Below, piece after piece: positions 1-8,675 of a DNA stretch of 64,000 nucleotides. The stretch is taken from positions 815,896 through 879,895 of the forward strand of contig NZ_LN881717.1 of assembly GCF_001457435.1 (NCBI RefSeq). The letters run 5' to 3'. The first letter of the stretch is position 1. Each line of letters begins with the position of its first letter. The notes below the pieces were generated by a model. That model did no database searches, was not told where the DNA came from, and saw only the letters and a program-made list of their open reading frames with translations. This DNA is from Actinobaculum massiliense. Its GTDB lineage: Bacteria > Actinomycetota > Actinomycetes > Actinomycetales > Actinomycetaceae. The translations under genes and the position numbers were made by a program.

Positions 1-2509
1 GATCGCGGGATCGTTGCACCTACCCGGGCGTGAAGCTCGCTTCGGCGAGTGGCCGGACTGGGTTCCGGGAAAGCTCAAGCAGGTCCTGGCCGATCGGGGA
101 ATTGCTCGCCCCTGGATCCACCAGACGGTAGCCGCGAACCTCATCCACGGATCGGTCCATACCGTCGTCGCCACCGGAACGGGATCGGGCAAATCTCTTA
201 CAGCCTGGATACCCATGATTGCCGAGATGCTAGAGGCTCGCGCGGAAGGCACACTGACTACCGTTGCCCGAACGCCGCGAGAGTACAGCGCGCGCGAAGC
301 TTTCGGTCTGCGCCCCACCTGCCTGTATCTAGCGCCCACCAAAGCCCTCGTCGCCGATCAGCTTTCGACTTTGCAGGAGATTCTCCACGCCGTTGATCCC
401 TCGCTTTCCGCGGTCACTGTAGATGGAGATGCCGAGCCCGCCGCTCGCTCCTTTGCTCGAGACTACGCGGACTTTGTGCTCTCGAATCCTGATTTCATCC
501 ATCACGCTCTGCTTCCTTCCCACCCGCGCTGGACCCGGGTGCTCCGCGGCTTGCGCCTCATTGTGATTGACGAGTTTCACTCCTATCGGGGAATGTTCGG
601 CGCACACGTGGCCCACGTGGCACGCCGCCTGCTACGCATCGCCCGCCACTACGGTGCCCGGCCCACGGTGGTGTTTTTATCCGCTACCGTGGCTCAGCCC
701 GCTCGCGCGGCCGAACGTTTCTTGGGTGAAGCATTCGGGCCGATAAGTATCGTTGAAAAGGACGGCTCGCCCGCCGCCGCCAAAGATGTTCTGCTGTGGC
801 GTTGCCGCACCGTTGAACGGGGAACCGACGAGCCCCAGGCCCTAGAAGGACCCGCTCCGAACGAGGGAGCATCGGATTCGGATGAAGGAATAGCCGCTCC
901 GGGCAAGGGAGAAACTTCACTGAGCAAGGAGCCGAAGCGGAAACCTCTTGCCGAGCTTCCGCGCCGCTCCGCAAATCTCGAGGCGGGCGAAATCACGGCC
1001 CGGATTGTAGCGGCGGGCGGTCGGGAACTGACGTTTGTGCGTTCCCGGCCGGGCACCGAGAGGGTGGCAGAAATCGCCCGCGAATACCTGCACGAACTGG
1101 CTCCCGATCTGGCGGGGTGCGTTGCCGCGTACCGGGGCGGGTACTTACCCGAAGAGCGGCGGGCGCTCGAGGCGCAGTTACGTAGCGGGACCCTGCGCGG
1201 ACTTGCCACCACCAGCGCCCTGGAACTGGGAATTGATATTTCTGGTTTAGACGCCGTGGTTCTTTGTGGTTGGCCTGGTACCCACGCCTCCTTCTTCCAG
1301 CAACTCGGCCGCGCTGGGCGTGGCGGACACGATGGCTTAGGCATCTTCATCGGCCGCGATAATCCCCTCGACCAATACCTCCTCAGCCATCCCGACGCGA
1401 TCACCGCGAGCAGCCACGAGGCAAATGTTTTCGATCCCCTCAATCCGAATGTCCTCCTTCCCCAGCTGTGCGCCGCCGCGGCCGAGCTTGCCCTCACCGC
1501 CTCCGACGCCCGAATCTTTGGTCTTTCTTCCACCGCTCTTTTCGCCGACCTCACCGCCCAAGGACTACTGAAAAAACGGCCGAATGGTTGGTTCTGGAAC
1601 ACCTCAACCGGAGTGAGCGCCCACGACGTTGTGGATCTGCGCGGCGGGGGAACTACCGTCTCGATTATTGAGAAGAATACCGGTAGCCTCTTGGGCACGG
1701 TGGATTCCTCGCGCGCCGACACCACAGTTTTCCCGGGCGCCATCTATATCCATCAGGGCGTTCCCTTTGAGGTGGAGGCGCTTTCCGATGAGGTAGCGTT
1801 AGTAAAACGGCGCGACGTCGATGAACTTCGCACCTACCCACGCCAAGAGAGCCGAGTGGAGATTATCCGCACCCTCGAGGAGCGCCAGACGGAGATCGGG
1901 GTATGGGCGAGGGGCGAGGTGCTCGTCAGTTCACGCGTTGTCGGTTATGACGTTCGCCGTGCGCGGGACGGAATGTACCTGGGATTCGTCCCTCTTTCCA
2001 TGCCGCTACGCGAATTGCGCACCGCCGGAACCTGGTGGACGATCAGCCGCGAGGCCATTGAGGAAGCTGGGGTGCTCCCCGCGGATCTACCCGGCGGACT
2101 GCACGGAGCCGAACACGCATCCATCGCCATGCTTCCGCTCTTTGCCACCTGCGATCGCTGGGATCTAGGAGGGCTCTCCACCGAATATCACTCGGACACC
2201 GGGCGAGCCACGGTCATTGTGCATGACGCGATTCCGGGCGGATCAGGATGCGCGGCCCGCGGCTTCGAAGCAAATCTTGAGTGGATCGAGGCCACCCTGG
2301 ATTTGGTACGCAGCTGCCCGTGCGAAAGCGGCTGCCCGCGTTGCATCCAATCCCCCAAATGCGGCAACAATAACGAGCCGCTATCCAAGCCGGGAGCCAT
2401 TGCCCTCCTCAGCCGCCTGGAGGAGGCTCTGTGGAGTTCAAAGGATATTCTTCGCTCCAACTCCGCCGGCCAAACAGGCGGCGGCGCACCCCTTACTCCT
2501 GATTTTTAG
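1..2509 (+). CDS. DEAD/DEAH-box helicase with C-terminal DUF1998 (5' partial)
   Basis: Superfamily 2 helicase of the MrfA/YprA type, a DNA repair or unwinding ATPase. The reading frame is open to the left edge, so the true start lies outside the window; the first internal start is a TTG at 14. Visible motifs are Walker A (GTGSGKS, about residue 55), DEFH in place of DEAD/DEAH (VIDEFHS), SAT (FLSATVA), and the helicase C lobe ending QLGRAGRGG. The C-terminal third carries the cysteine cluster CPCESGCPRCIQSPKCG typical of DUF1998. A charged, low-complexity insert (about residues 275-320) separates the two RecA lobes. It faces the TadE-like gene tail to tail, and the two stop codons overlap. In actinobacteria this helicase habitually sits beside the Tad locus, hence the family name helicase/secretion neighbourhood. 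A functional link to pili is unproven. Confidence 0.93.
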   Translation, partial: IAGSLHLPGREARFGEWPDWVPGKLKQVLADRGIARPWIHQTVAANLIHGSVHTVVATGTGSGKSLTAWIPMIAEMLEARAEGTLTTVARTPREYSAREAFGLRPTCLYLAPTKALVADQLSTLQEILHAVDPSLSAVTVDGDAEPAARSFARDYADFVLSNPDFIHHALLPSHPRWTRVLRGLRLIVIDEFHSYRGMFGAHVAHVARRLLRIARHYGARPTVVFLSATVAQPARAAERFLGEAFGPISIVEKDGSPAAAKDVLLWRCRTVERGTDEPQALEGPAPNEGASDSDEGIAAPGKGETSLSKEPKRKPLAELPRRSANLEAGEITARIVAAGGRELTFVRSRPGTERVAEIAREYLHELAPDLAGCVAAYRGGYLPEERRALEAQLRSGTLRGLATTSALELGIDISGLDAVVLCGWPGTHASFFQQLGRAGRGGHDGLGIFIGRDNPLDQYLLSHPDAITASSHEANVFDPLNPNVLLPQLCAAAAELALTASDARIFGLSSTALFADLTAQGLLKKRPNGWFWNTSTGVSAHDVVDLRGGGTTVSIIEKNTGSLLGTVDSSRADTTVFPGAIYIHQGVPFEVEALSDEVALVKRRDVDELRTYPRQESRVEIIRTLEERQTEIGVWARGEVLVSSRVVGYDVRRARDGMYLGFVPLSMPLRELRTAGTWWTISREAIEEAGVLPADLPGGLHGAEHASIAMLPLFATCDRWDLGGLSTEYHSDTGRATVIVHDAIPGGSGCAARGFEANLEWIEATLDLVRSCPCESGCPRCIQSPKCGNNNEPLSKPGAIALLSRLEEALWSSKDILRSNSAGQTGGGAPLTPDF

Positions 2510-2964
2510 CCGCTATCGACCGGCCCTGCCCGCGCTTGGAGGCGTAGCGTAAAGACCGGGAAGAGCGGCACTTTCTTTTCGGCCTCGACCGTGACCATCT
2601 CCCCGCTAAGCGAGCATGAGCTCAAGTCCGCGCCGCCCAAGCGCGCGGTGGCCCGCGAAACATCGCAGGCCTGCTCTATGGGGAGCGCTTGGTTAATGAC
2701 CCGATCGGCAACCTGAAGTGCTGAAATATCGGCGATCGCGCGCACCTCGCCGCGAATGCCCATACCACTAAGAATTCCCAAACCAAGCAAAAGTCCGGCA
2801 ATAACAGCGCCGATAGCGCCCAAGACCAGCACGGTCCCCGCACCTTCTTCGGCGCGCGCCCGCTCGTTCACATCACGAATAATCCCCCGTCGCGTTTCAA
2901 CCGATTCGATTCCTGCCGGCCGGCCCGCAACGCTCCTGTCGGCCACCGGTAAGAGGCCACTCAT
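2506..2964 (-). CDS. TadE-like minor pilin, Rv3654c type
   Basis: 152-aa membrane protein of the helicase/secretion-neighbourhood TadE-like family. A charged cytoplasmic N-terminus ends in RARAEEGAGTVLVLGA, a class III prepilin-like segment with Glu just before a single membrane helix (about residues 45-70). A roughly 80-residue exported domain follows with two cysteines (QACDVS and LSSCSL) that could form a disulfide. Its ATG overlaps the stop of the preceding TadE gene by 4 nt (ATGA), so the two are translationally coupled, and this overlap supports the chosen start. Expected role: minor pilin or assembly component of the Flp/Tad pilus. Assignment rests on sequence pattern plus location between the helicase and the pilin. 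Confidence 0.85.
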   Translation of the reverse strand: MSGLLPVADRSVAGRPAGIESVETRRGIIRDVNERARAEEGAGTVLVLGAIGAVIAGLLLGLGILSGMGIRGEVRAIADISALQVADRVINQALPIEQACDVSRATARLGGADLSSCSLSGEMVTVEAEKKVPLFPVFTLRLQARAGPVDSG

Positions 2965-3323
2965 TCGAGCGCCCCCGGCTCGAGGTCAACAATATTCTCG
3001 GCTCGAAGCGTGATTCCGAAGGGAGCAAGAACTCCCGTCGCTCGTTTTTCGACCGTGACTCGGGCGCGCTCCCCCATGGTTTCCACGCTCATAGAGGCAC
3101 CGGGCGGTAGTCCTTGGCTCGAAAGCTCGCTCGCACTTCTCCCGCGCGCGGCCATCACCGCTATCTCCCGGCTCGCGTCTTGAACTTCAAAGTACTGCAC
3201 CGCGGTAAAGAGCGTTCCGAGAGCAAATACGAGCACGCCAACCAAGGCGAGCATTCCGATCGCGATTTCCGCCGTTACCATTCCCGCCTCGCACCGCCGC
3301 GAGGCACCAAGTTCCCTTCCCAT
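2961..3323 (-). CDS. TadE family minor pilin
   Basis: 120-aa TadE-like pseudopilin. The N-terminal RRCEAGMVTAEIAIGMLALV joins a basic stretch to a hydrophobic helix with the conserved Glu near the start of the helix, as in TadE and Flp prepilins processed by a TadV-type peptidase. The rest is a short extracytoplasmic beta-rich domain with no cysteine. A purine-rich AAGGAAG lies upstream of the ATG at 3323. It is followed with a 4-nt overlap by the second TadE-like gene and preceded by the Flp-like pilin gene, so the three form one minus-strand pilin block interrupted by hairpins. No TadG, TadV or Rcp gene is in the window. Confidence 0.85.
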   Translation of the reverse strand: MGRELGASRRCEAGMVTAEIAIGMLALVGVLVFALGTLFTAVQYFEVQDASREIAVMAARGRSASELSSQGLPPGASMSVETMGERARVTVEKRATGVLAPFGITLRAENIVDLEPGALE

Positions 3324-3498
3324 CCTCGCTTCTTCCTTGTTTCCTGTTTACTGCCCGCCCATCGCTATGCGACCGCACTCTCGCTGTGAGGCGGCCCGGG
3401 ATCGCGCGCCGCCGCGCATGCGGATGGAGGCGCACCCGCACCTCCACCCGACATCAGCAACAAGCCACACACCTGCGCGCTAAGTTGCCCGGTCACGG

Positions 3499-3580
3499 GC
3501 GGATGGGAAGGGAGGGATTTGCGTGCCGCTCCCTTCCCACCCGCATTGCTAGTAAATCCTGAAGCCCGGAAAAGCCGGGC
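3499..3580 (-). terminator. Two hairpins between pilin and TadE genes
   Basis: The 271-nt gap between the Flp-like pilin and TadE holds two inverted repeats. One has 6-bp arms GCCCGG/CCGGGC (3564-3569 with 3575-3580), just after the pilin stop. The other has 11-bp arms TGGGAAGGGAG/CTCCCTTCCCA (3504-3514 with 3529-3539). Neither has a clear T tract on the minus strand. They may stabilise the pilin mRNA or partly terminate it so that pilin exceeds minor pilin output; this is inference. Confidence 0.45.
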
Positions 3581-3594
3581 CCGGGAGTCGAAAA

Positions 3595-3774
3595 CTAAAG
3601 ACGAAAGATCGACTTGAAGAAGTCGGCGATGAGGTCCTTAAACCAATCCTGCTTGGAGAGCCAGAGCAGGATCGAGGCAATGCCTGTTGCACCAACTGTT
3701 CCTACCGCGTACTCCGCCGTCGTCATTCCTTCTTCACTCGACTGCGCGCCGAAGGTTAGAAATTCCTTGTTCAT
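3595..3774 (-). CDS. Short Flp-like pilin (DUF4244 type)
   Basis: 59-aa protein, MNKEFLTFGAQSSEEGMTTA onward, with the pilin-type motif EEGMTTAEYAVGTVGATGIA followed by one hydrophobic helix and an amphipathic tail rich in Phe and Lys. This is the pattern of DUF4244 / Flp pilins, where the prepilin peptidase would cut after the Gly before Met-Thr-Thr-Ala-Glu-Tyr. I chose the ATG at 3774 because AAGGGGA lies 8 nt upstream; a longer in-frame extension to 3867 lacks a ribosome site and is rich in unlikely residues. Likely the major structural subunit of the Tad pilus encoded here. Confidence 0.85.
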   Translation of the reverse strand: MNKEFLTFGAQSSEEGMTTAEYAVGTVGATGIASILLWLSKQDWFKDLIADFFKSIFRL

Positions 3775-4003
3775 TTTTATCCCCTTTGTGGTGAGTAGCC
3801 GCCTGGGCGGCATCAAAATTGTTTTAGGCTCCTGGTGGCGCCCGCACTCAGGCTTCCTTATTCGCAAGGGGAACTCGATAGGGAGGTAGGAATCTGTGGA
3901 TGGCTACCCCACCGAAGCGTTCTGTGGACACAACAAAGCCGCCATTCCACGTGGCGGGAGCGGCGGCGTCGTCGAAAATTATAAATAAGATTTGCATTTA
4001 CAT

Positions 4004-4966
4004 CTATTCGCGTGAAACCACCGAGAGGAAATCGAGGACCACGCGAGTGAAGTCATCTGGCGCCTCTTCGGGAACGAAAAAACCCGCGCCAGGGATCGTC
4101 ACCAGCCGCCAGCCGGCGTTGGTGTAAGTAGCGTCTTCAGACCAGTCATGCTCGCTCTGGGCGGGATCGCGCATGCCGCGCACCGCCCAAACCGGTTGGC
4201 TAATCGGCTCGGAAAGCGCTCGCATCCAGGCCCGTCCGCGCGCCGTCGCGAAAATACGCAAGCGGGCGGCCATCTGTTCGGCCTGCACATTCGCGGCTTC
4301 GGGAAGCAACATCGCATCCGTATAGAGGGCAGCCTGCCCGGCCGCTCCCTCCTGCGAATCCACCGCCTGCGGCGCCGAAAGGCTCGTCAGGAACTCGCGC
4401 ATCTTCTCCGGTTCCTGCAAGCTCTTGGGCGCGGGATACCCTCCGCGCCAGGCAAACAGCCAACCCAGGTGCTTCGCCGAAACGCCTCGCACCCCGCGCA
4501 AGCCCCGCAACCCGCGCAAACCACCGCGCCGCGAGCGCGGGTGAGGAGCGGAAACCGTCATAATCGCGCGCACCATATGCGGCGCCAAACGGGCGGCACC
4601 CCAGGCAGCCGCGCCACTCGTTCCGTGTGCCACGATGACCAGCGAAGATGCTCCCAGGGACTCACCCAGAGAAACGAGGTCTTGCGCTAGCGTCTTGGGA
4701 TCAACGAGGTCGGTGGTCTTATCGGAGCCTCCCGCCCCGCGCATATCCACTGCCGCCACCTCAAAGCCGGCCTGCGCAATTTTCTCAATTTGGTGGCGCC
4801 AGGCCCACCAGTATTCGGGGTATCCGTGAACTAGGAGCACGAGGGGCCGGTCAGCGCGAAACTGACCGGCGTGCGCCAGATGAAACTGCGTGCCGTTCGC
4901 GGTGACGAAGCGATGCTCCCAGGGTCCGGGAAGCCACACACAGGAATTATCGACGGTGGTAGTCAT
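4004..4966 (-). CDS. Alpha/beta-hydrolase-fold protein, probably catalytically degenerate
   Basis: 320 aa, resembling the epoxide hydrolase / haloalkane dehalogenase branch: oxyanion-hole HGYPE (residues 47-51), DMRGAGGSD (74-82), a cap region and a C-terminal PEEAPDDF block. Aligning VAHGTSGAAAW without gaps to the usual VGHDWGGAIAW puts Gly115 where the nucleophilic Asp or Ser belongs, and the usual GHF histidine is replaced by Phe in GAGFFVPEEAP. A shifted elbow using Ser117 (GTSGA) is possible, but the missing His remains. It is the last gene of a minus-strand pair: its ATG touches the stop of the upstream acidic membrane protein (shared base at 4966). An alpha/beta hydrolase is often linked to actinobacterial Tad loci. 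Role unknown, possibly binding rather than catalysis. Confidence 0.8.
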   Translation of the reverse strand: MTTTVDNSCVWLPGPWEHRFVTANGTQFHLAHAGQFRADRPLVLLVHGYPEYWWAWRHQIEKIAQAGFEVAAVDMRGAGGSDKTTDLVDPKTLAQDLVSLGESLGASSLVIVAHGTSGAAAWGAARLAPHMVRAIMTVSAPHPRSRRGGLRGLRGLRGVRGVSAKHLGWLFAWRGGYPAPKSLQEPEKMREFLTSLSAPQAVDSQEGAAGQAALYTDAMLLPEAANVQAEQMAARLRIFATARGRAWMRALSEPISQPVWAVRGMRDPAQSEHDWSEDATYTNAGWRLVTIPGAGFFVPEEAPDDFTRVVLDFLSVVSRE

Positions 4967-6180
4967 TACTCGGCGTCAGAGACCAGCAATTCCCGCGCGG
5001 TCTGGGCGGCGGCACGCTTTGCCGCGCGCTTGCGGGCGCCATGGGCGGCCAGGCCAATCACGAAGATGACGATGCCAAACACCAGGAAGCGACCCCAGAG
5101 CAGATCGCGGTAGAGGTGCGCGGTGACGTTGTCGATAATCACGTGGTTGAGCGAAGCGGTCACGCGCGCCCACAGCACCGGAACGTGGAGGGCGAGCTTG
5201 GGGAAGAAGAGCCCCACCGCCGCGCCCAGCGCGATGACAATGCCGAAGAATTGCGCGCCGAAGCTCGAACGCCGTGCCAGCAACGCCACGATAATGAGTG
5301 CGGCCACCCCGCCGAGGAGCTCCAGGATCGGCCCGAGGACCATCGGCGTCACCTGGTTGAGTGCCGGATCCGTGAGCTCGGCTTCGGTGAGCGGATGCGC
5401 CAGGCGTAGCGCCTCCATGCCGTTGGAGAGCAGGTACCAAGCCACCGGCAACAAGAGCAGAGTGACCAGCGTGACCCACACGTGGGTCCAGCCGCGGCCC
5501 TTTGGCTCCTCCGGAACCTCAGGCTCGCTGCTCTCAATGGTGGCCCACTGGGCCATGCGATCCTGCGCCTCAGATTCCACCGGCGGGTACTGCACGGTAA
5601 ACGCGGAATCATCGGCATACGGCTGTTCCTGCACGCGGTAGGGGCTGGTGGCGGGCGCCTCCGGCTCATTTACCTGGGAGCGCGGAGCCTCGGGAACCCC
5701 GGCCGCCTGGCCGAGCGTGGCGTATTCGCGCGTATGCCCGTAATCGGCCTGCGCCTCGAATGGCGCGGTCTGCTGAGCGGGCGCCGCGTAGCGAGCCTCA
5801 TCACCCGCCTCGGCCGGAGCCTGCTGCGCGACGGCTTCCGGAGCGGTGGCCTCCCGCGCGGCGGTCTCCTGCGCCTCGAAATAAGGAACCTCGTCACGGG
5901 TAGCCGTATCCGTGGTGTTCGGCTCGGGGGCCGGATCGTCGGCAACGGGGCCATCAGCACCGTAGGCGGGAGCTACAGAATCGGCGGGCTCATCCTCGAA
6001 AATCGGCGTATCCAGGGCGTTTTCCGCCTCAACGGGCCGATTTTCCTCCGGCAATTGCGCGCCGAAAGTTTCCGCGCCGGGTTCACTGGCAGGCACCTGC
6101 TCCTCAATTGGCTCGAGGAAGTCCTCGCCGTCAAGCGGCCGCGGGTGTTGCTGGTTGTACGGATCGTTGGGAGTTGACAC
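4966..6180 (-). CDS. Acidic, Pro-rich membrane protein with four C-terminal helices
   Basis: 404 aa starting with GTG at 6180, preceded at 5-nt spacing by AGGAGG; the longer open frame to 6444 lacks this and is rejected. The first 240 or so residues are acidic and rich in Ala, Pro, Glu and Gln (low complexity, likely disordered and cytoplasmic). Then come four hydrophobic helices: VTLLLLPVAWYLL, ILELLGGVAALIIVALL, FFGIVIALGAAVGLFF and FLVFGIVIFVIGLAA, ending in a basic tail. No enzymatic motif is visible. It is divergent from the CpaE gene and co-directional with the degenerate hydrolase. Function unknown. Confidence 0.85.
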   Translation of the reverse strand: MSTPNDPYNQQHPRPLDGEDFLEPIEEQVPASEPGAETFGAQLPEENRPVEAENALDTPIFEDEPADSVAPAYGADGPVADDPAPEPNTTDTATRDEVPYFEAQETAAREATAPEAVAQQAPAEAGDEARYAAPAQQTAPFEAQADYGHTREYATLGQAAGVPEAPRSQVNEPEAPATSPYRVQEQPYADDSAFTVQYPPVESEAQDRMAQWATIESSEPEVPEEPKGRGWTHVWVTLVTLLLLPVAWYLLSNGMEALRLAHPLTEAELTDPALNQVTPMVLGPILELLGGVAALIIVALLARRSSFGAQFFGIVIALGAAVGLFFPKLALHVPVLWARVTASLNHVIIDNVTAHLYRDLLWGRFLVFGIVIFVIGLAAHGARKRAAKRAAAQTARELLVSDAE

Positions 6181-6435
6181 TGTTCCTCCTAAGTTTTCTC
6201 TGCCACGAGAATACGCGACATTTCGCGCCCCGTGCGCAATAGCGGCGGTGTTTTGCGGAGTTTTTGTCTCAAGATTCTCAATATAAACACGGTTGTCAGA
6301 GTTCTTTTCCGTTTGACCGTTTGCGGAGTAGCGGTTGTGGATCCGGAGCGTTCCACAGATCGCCAAGCGTCGTGGTTTTCCACAGTTTTCGACGGCGACG
6401 TCGCACTTCGTGCCTTTTGGCGCAAAACTCCAACC

Positions 6436-7503
6436 ATGGAACAACGAGCAACACGTGCTTTCGACACGGTTTCTTTAATCGCCCACAACCCGGCCACCGT
6501 GCAAGAAGTTGATCGCGTTGGCGAACTTGCCGGCATTAACGTCAAGCATCCGCGCGATGGGCTTCGCGCCAGCGCGGCCGTGCTGCGCCTGGAAGAAGTT
6601 CCCGGCTCGCGGGTGCGAGTTCGGGCGAGTTTCCATCCCGCTTACGCACCGTATTTCGCGGCCGGCCACATTGTTTTGGAGCTTCCAAATCAGGCGGAAG
6701 ATTTGCTTGAGCTAATGCTGGCCGCGGGCTCCACTCGCCGCGGAATGACCATCGGGGTGATCGGCGCTCACGGCGGTGCCGGCACCACCACCGTGGCCTG
6801 TTGGATCGCGGCTTTGGCGCGTGGGCCGCGAGCGCTGATTGACCTCGATCCGCAGTCCGCGGGGCTACTGACCTGTTTGGGTATGGCGCAAACAAGCGGT
6901 TTGCGCTGGCCGGATATTCCCGAATCCGCCGGGGTTCTGGTTCCCGGGCGGCTTTCCCAAGCCCTCCCCTCCAAGGATTTCTTCCGAGTTCTTTCCGCTG
7001 ACGAGCGCGGGGCCGTAAACGCAAATGGTTCGGCTGGGCGGCGCGCCATTGATGCGCTCTCCCAGGCGAATGACGTCACCATCTTGGACCTACCTCGCCG
7101 GGCACTTGATCCGGCAACCGAATGCTCCCAGTGGCTCGAATGGTGCGACCATCTGGTGCTGGTGGCCGCGGCGGGTCAGGAGAAAAGCATGCGTCAAACT
7201 CGCGCCGCTCTGGCAGCACTCTCCTCCTTGCCAATTCTGGCGGTTCGATGCAAAACCAAGATGGAATGCGCAGCTTTCGGGCAGGAGATAGGCCAAGACG
7301 CGCACCCGATTCGCGAGCTTCGAAATCTCGACGCCGATATTCGCCACGGCCTGGCCGTCGGCAAACGCTCACGCTCCGCAACCTATCGAGATATGGAAGC
7401 CCTGACGCGGCTCGTAACCGCGGAGGGCTCCGGGCGCGGCGGCGCGGAGGCGGGGCTGGTGACCGGATCACGCTCTCGCGCCTCCGAACGCGAGGTGGCA
7501 TGA
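6436..7503 (+). CDS. CpaE-like P-loop ATPase of the Tad locus
   Basis: 355 aa from ATG 6436 (an in-frame extension back to 6232 exists but reads like non-coding sequence). It has an N-terminal receiver-like region, then a MinD/ParA-type domain with a deviant Walker A motif GAHGGAGTTTVA and LIDLDPQSAGL as the switch. Canonical KGGxGKT lysines are replaced: GGAGTTT has no Lys at the usual place, as in many actinobacterial CpaE/Rv3660c proteins. CpaE-type proteins localise the Tad machine at the inner membrane. First gene of a four-gene operon; its stop overlaps the ATG of the TadA ATPase. The 255-nt upstream region separates it from the divergent membrane-protein gene and presumably holds both promoters. 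Confidence 0.88.
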   Translation: MEQRATRAFDTVSLIAHNPATVQEVDRVGELAGINVKHPRDGLRASAAVLRLEEVPGSRVRVRASFHPAYAPYFAAGHIVLELPNQAEDLLELMLAAGSTRRGMTIGVIGAHGGAGTTTVACWIAALARGPRALIDLDPQSAGLLTCLGMAQTSGLRWPDIPESAGVLVPGRLSQALPSKDFFRVLSADERGAVNANGSAGRRAIDALSQANDVTILDLPRRALDPATECSQWLEWCDHLVLVAAAGQEKSMRQTRAALAALSSLPILAVRCKTKMECAAFGQEIGQDAHPIRELRNLDADIRHGLAVGKRSRSATYRDMEALTRLVTAEGSGRGGAEAGLVTGSRSRASEREVA

Positions 7504-8675
7504 GCGCGCGCGGCGAAGCACATCGCCACGAGGTTCCGCGCTGGGTGCGAGTGGGGCTAGCACGCGGGGAAAGCACAGGAGACCTCATTGCCCGAGCCGA
7601 TCCAGAAGCGGTGGGCGCCCGCGATATCCTCAACCAGGGCCGGCGCCTACGCGCGGTCGCCAGCGGGTTTGGCCCTGAGCTCCAGCAGCTGTTCGACGAT
7701 CCGAGCGTCACCGACGTGCTCATTAACGGCACCGCGGGAGCGTGGGTGGATCGCGGGCACGGGCTCGAGCGTGCCCGGGCCCTCAGCTCCCGGATTGCTA
7801 CCGCAAGCGATGCGCGCGCATTGGCGGTTCGCCTTGCCGCGGCCGCGGGTCAGCGTCTGGACGACGCCGCCCCGATTGCGGACGGAACTTTTGAGGGAGG
7901 TCTGCGCCTGCACGCGGTTCTCCCGCCGTTGGCTGCCGAGGGCGCGCTCATTTCTCTGCGCACCCAGCGCGCAATCACCTTCTCTCTCGATGCGCTAACT
8001 AGCAACGGCATGGTGCCAAGAACGCTGCGACCAGTGATCGACGCGCTGATCTCCCAGCGCGCCAATGTGATGATTTCCGGGGCGACCGGTTCGGGGAAAA
8101 CCACGCTTTTAGCGGCGCTTCTTGGGGAAGTACCCGCCACCGAGCGCATTCTCATTATCGAGGAGTCTGCCGAGCTACGCCCTCATCACCCGCATGCCGT
8201 CCACCTCCAGGTGCGCCACGCGAATGTGCAGGGCGCCGGCGAGGTGTCGATGAGCGAGCTGGTCCGCGCGGCGATGCGAATGCGCCCGGATCGCATCGTG
8301 CTCGGCGAGTGCCGCGGAGCTGAGGTGCGTGACGTCCTCTCCGCGCTCAACACCGGCCACGAAGGCGGCTGGACCACGATTCACGCCAACTCGGCCCTTG
8401 ACGTTCCGGCTCGTCTCACCGCTCTCGGAGCACTCGCGGGGATGGGAGAAGTGGTGGTCGCCGCGCAGGCCGCGAGTGCTCTGGACGCCGTAATTCACGT
8501 GGAGCGGCGGGGTTCTCAGCGCACAATTGCGCAGATTGCAACGTTGAGCCGCGAAGGTTCCCAGCTCAACGCTCTCACGGCTTTGCGGGTGGAAAACTCG
8601 GGAAAAATCACCACCGGTACCGGATGGAGCCACCTTGCCTCTCGCCTAGGGCTAACGGAGGCAGGTGCTCCGTGA
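7500..8675 (+). CDS. tadA: TadA/CpaF-type secretion ATPase
   Basis: 391 aa. VirB11/CpaF family hexameric ATPase that powers Flp pilus assembly at the cytoplasmic face. N-terminal domain with FDDPSVTDVLINGTAGAWVD; Walker A ISGATGSGKTTLL; Asp box IEESAELRPHHPHAVHL; Walker B region MRPDRIVLGECRGAEVRDVLSALNTGH; His box GWTTIHANS. I use the ATG at 7500, which overlaps the CpaE stop (ATGA), instead of the long upstream in-frame extension. The downstream TadB start again overlaps by 4 nt. Somewhat shorter at the N-terminus than Caulobacter CpaF, as usual for the actinobacterial helicase/secretion-neighbourhood ATPases. Confidence 0.95.
   Translation: MSARGEAHRHEVPRWVRVGLARGESTGDLIARADPEAVGARDILNQGRRLRAVASGFGPELQQLFDDPSVTDVLINGTAGAWVDRGHGLERARALSSRIATASDARALAVRLAAAAGQRLDDAAPIADGTFEGGLRLHAVLPPLAAEGALISLRTQRAITFSLDALTSNGMVPRTLRPVIDALISQRANVMISGATGSGKTTLLAALLGEVPATERILIIEESAELRPHHPHAVHLQVRHANVQGAGEVSMSELVRAAMRMRPDRIVLGECRGAEVRDVLSALNTGHEGGWTTIHANSALDVPARLTALGALAGMGEVVVAAQAASALDAVIHVERRGSQRTIAQIATLSREGSQLNALTALRVENSGKITTGTGWSHLASRLGLTEAGAP

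Noticed and set aside
694-1743. 349-aa minus-strand open frame inside the helicase gene
   Set aside because: Ser/Arg/Pro-rich shadow of a high-GC gene; the plus strand has all helicase motifs.
5482-6177. Plus-strand frame over the acidic membrane protein
   Set aside because: Gly/Arg/Leu composition is the antisense of the Ala/Pro/Glu-rich region.
6330-6390. TTTTCCACA and GGATCCACA, like DnaA boxes
   Set aside because: Only two poor matches, no dnaA/dnaN nearby and no AT-rich unwinding region, so not an origin.
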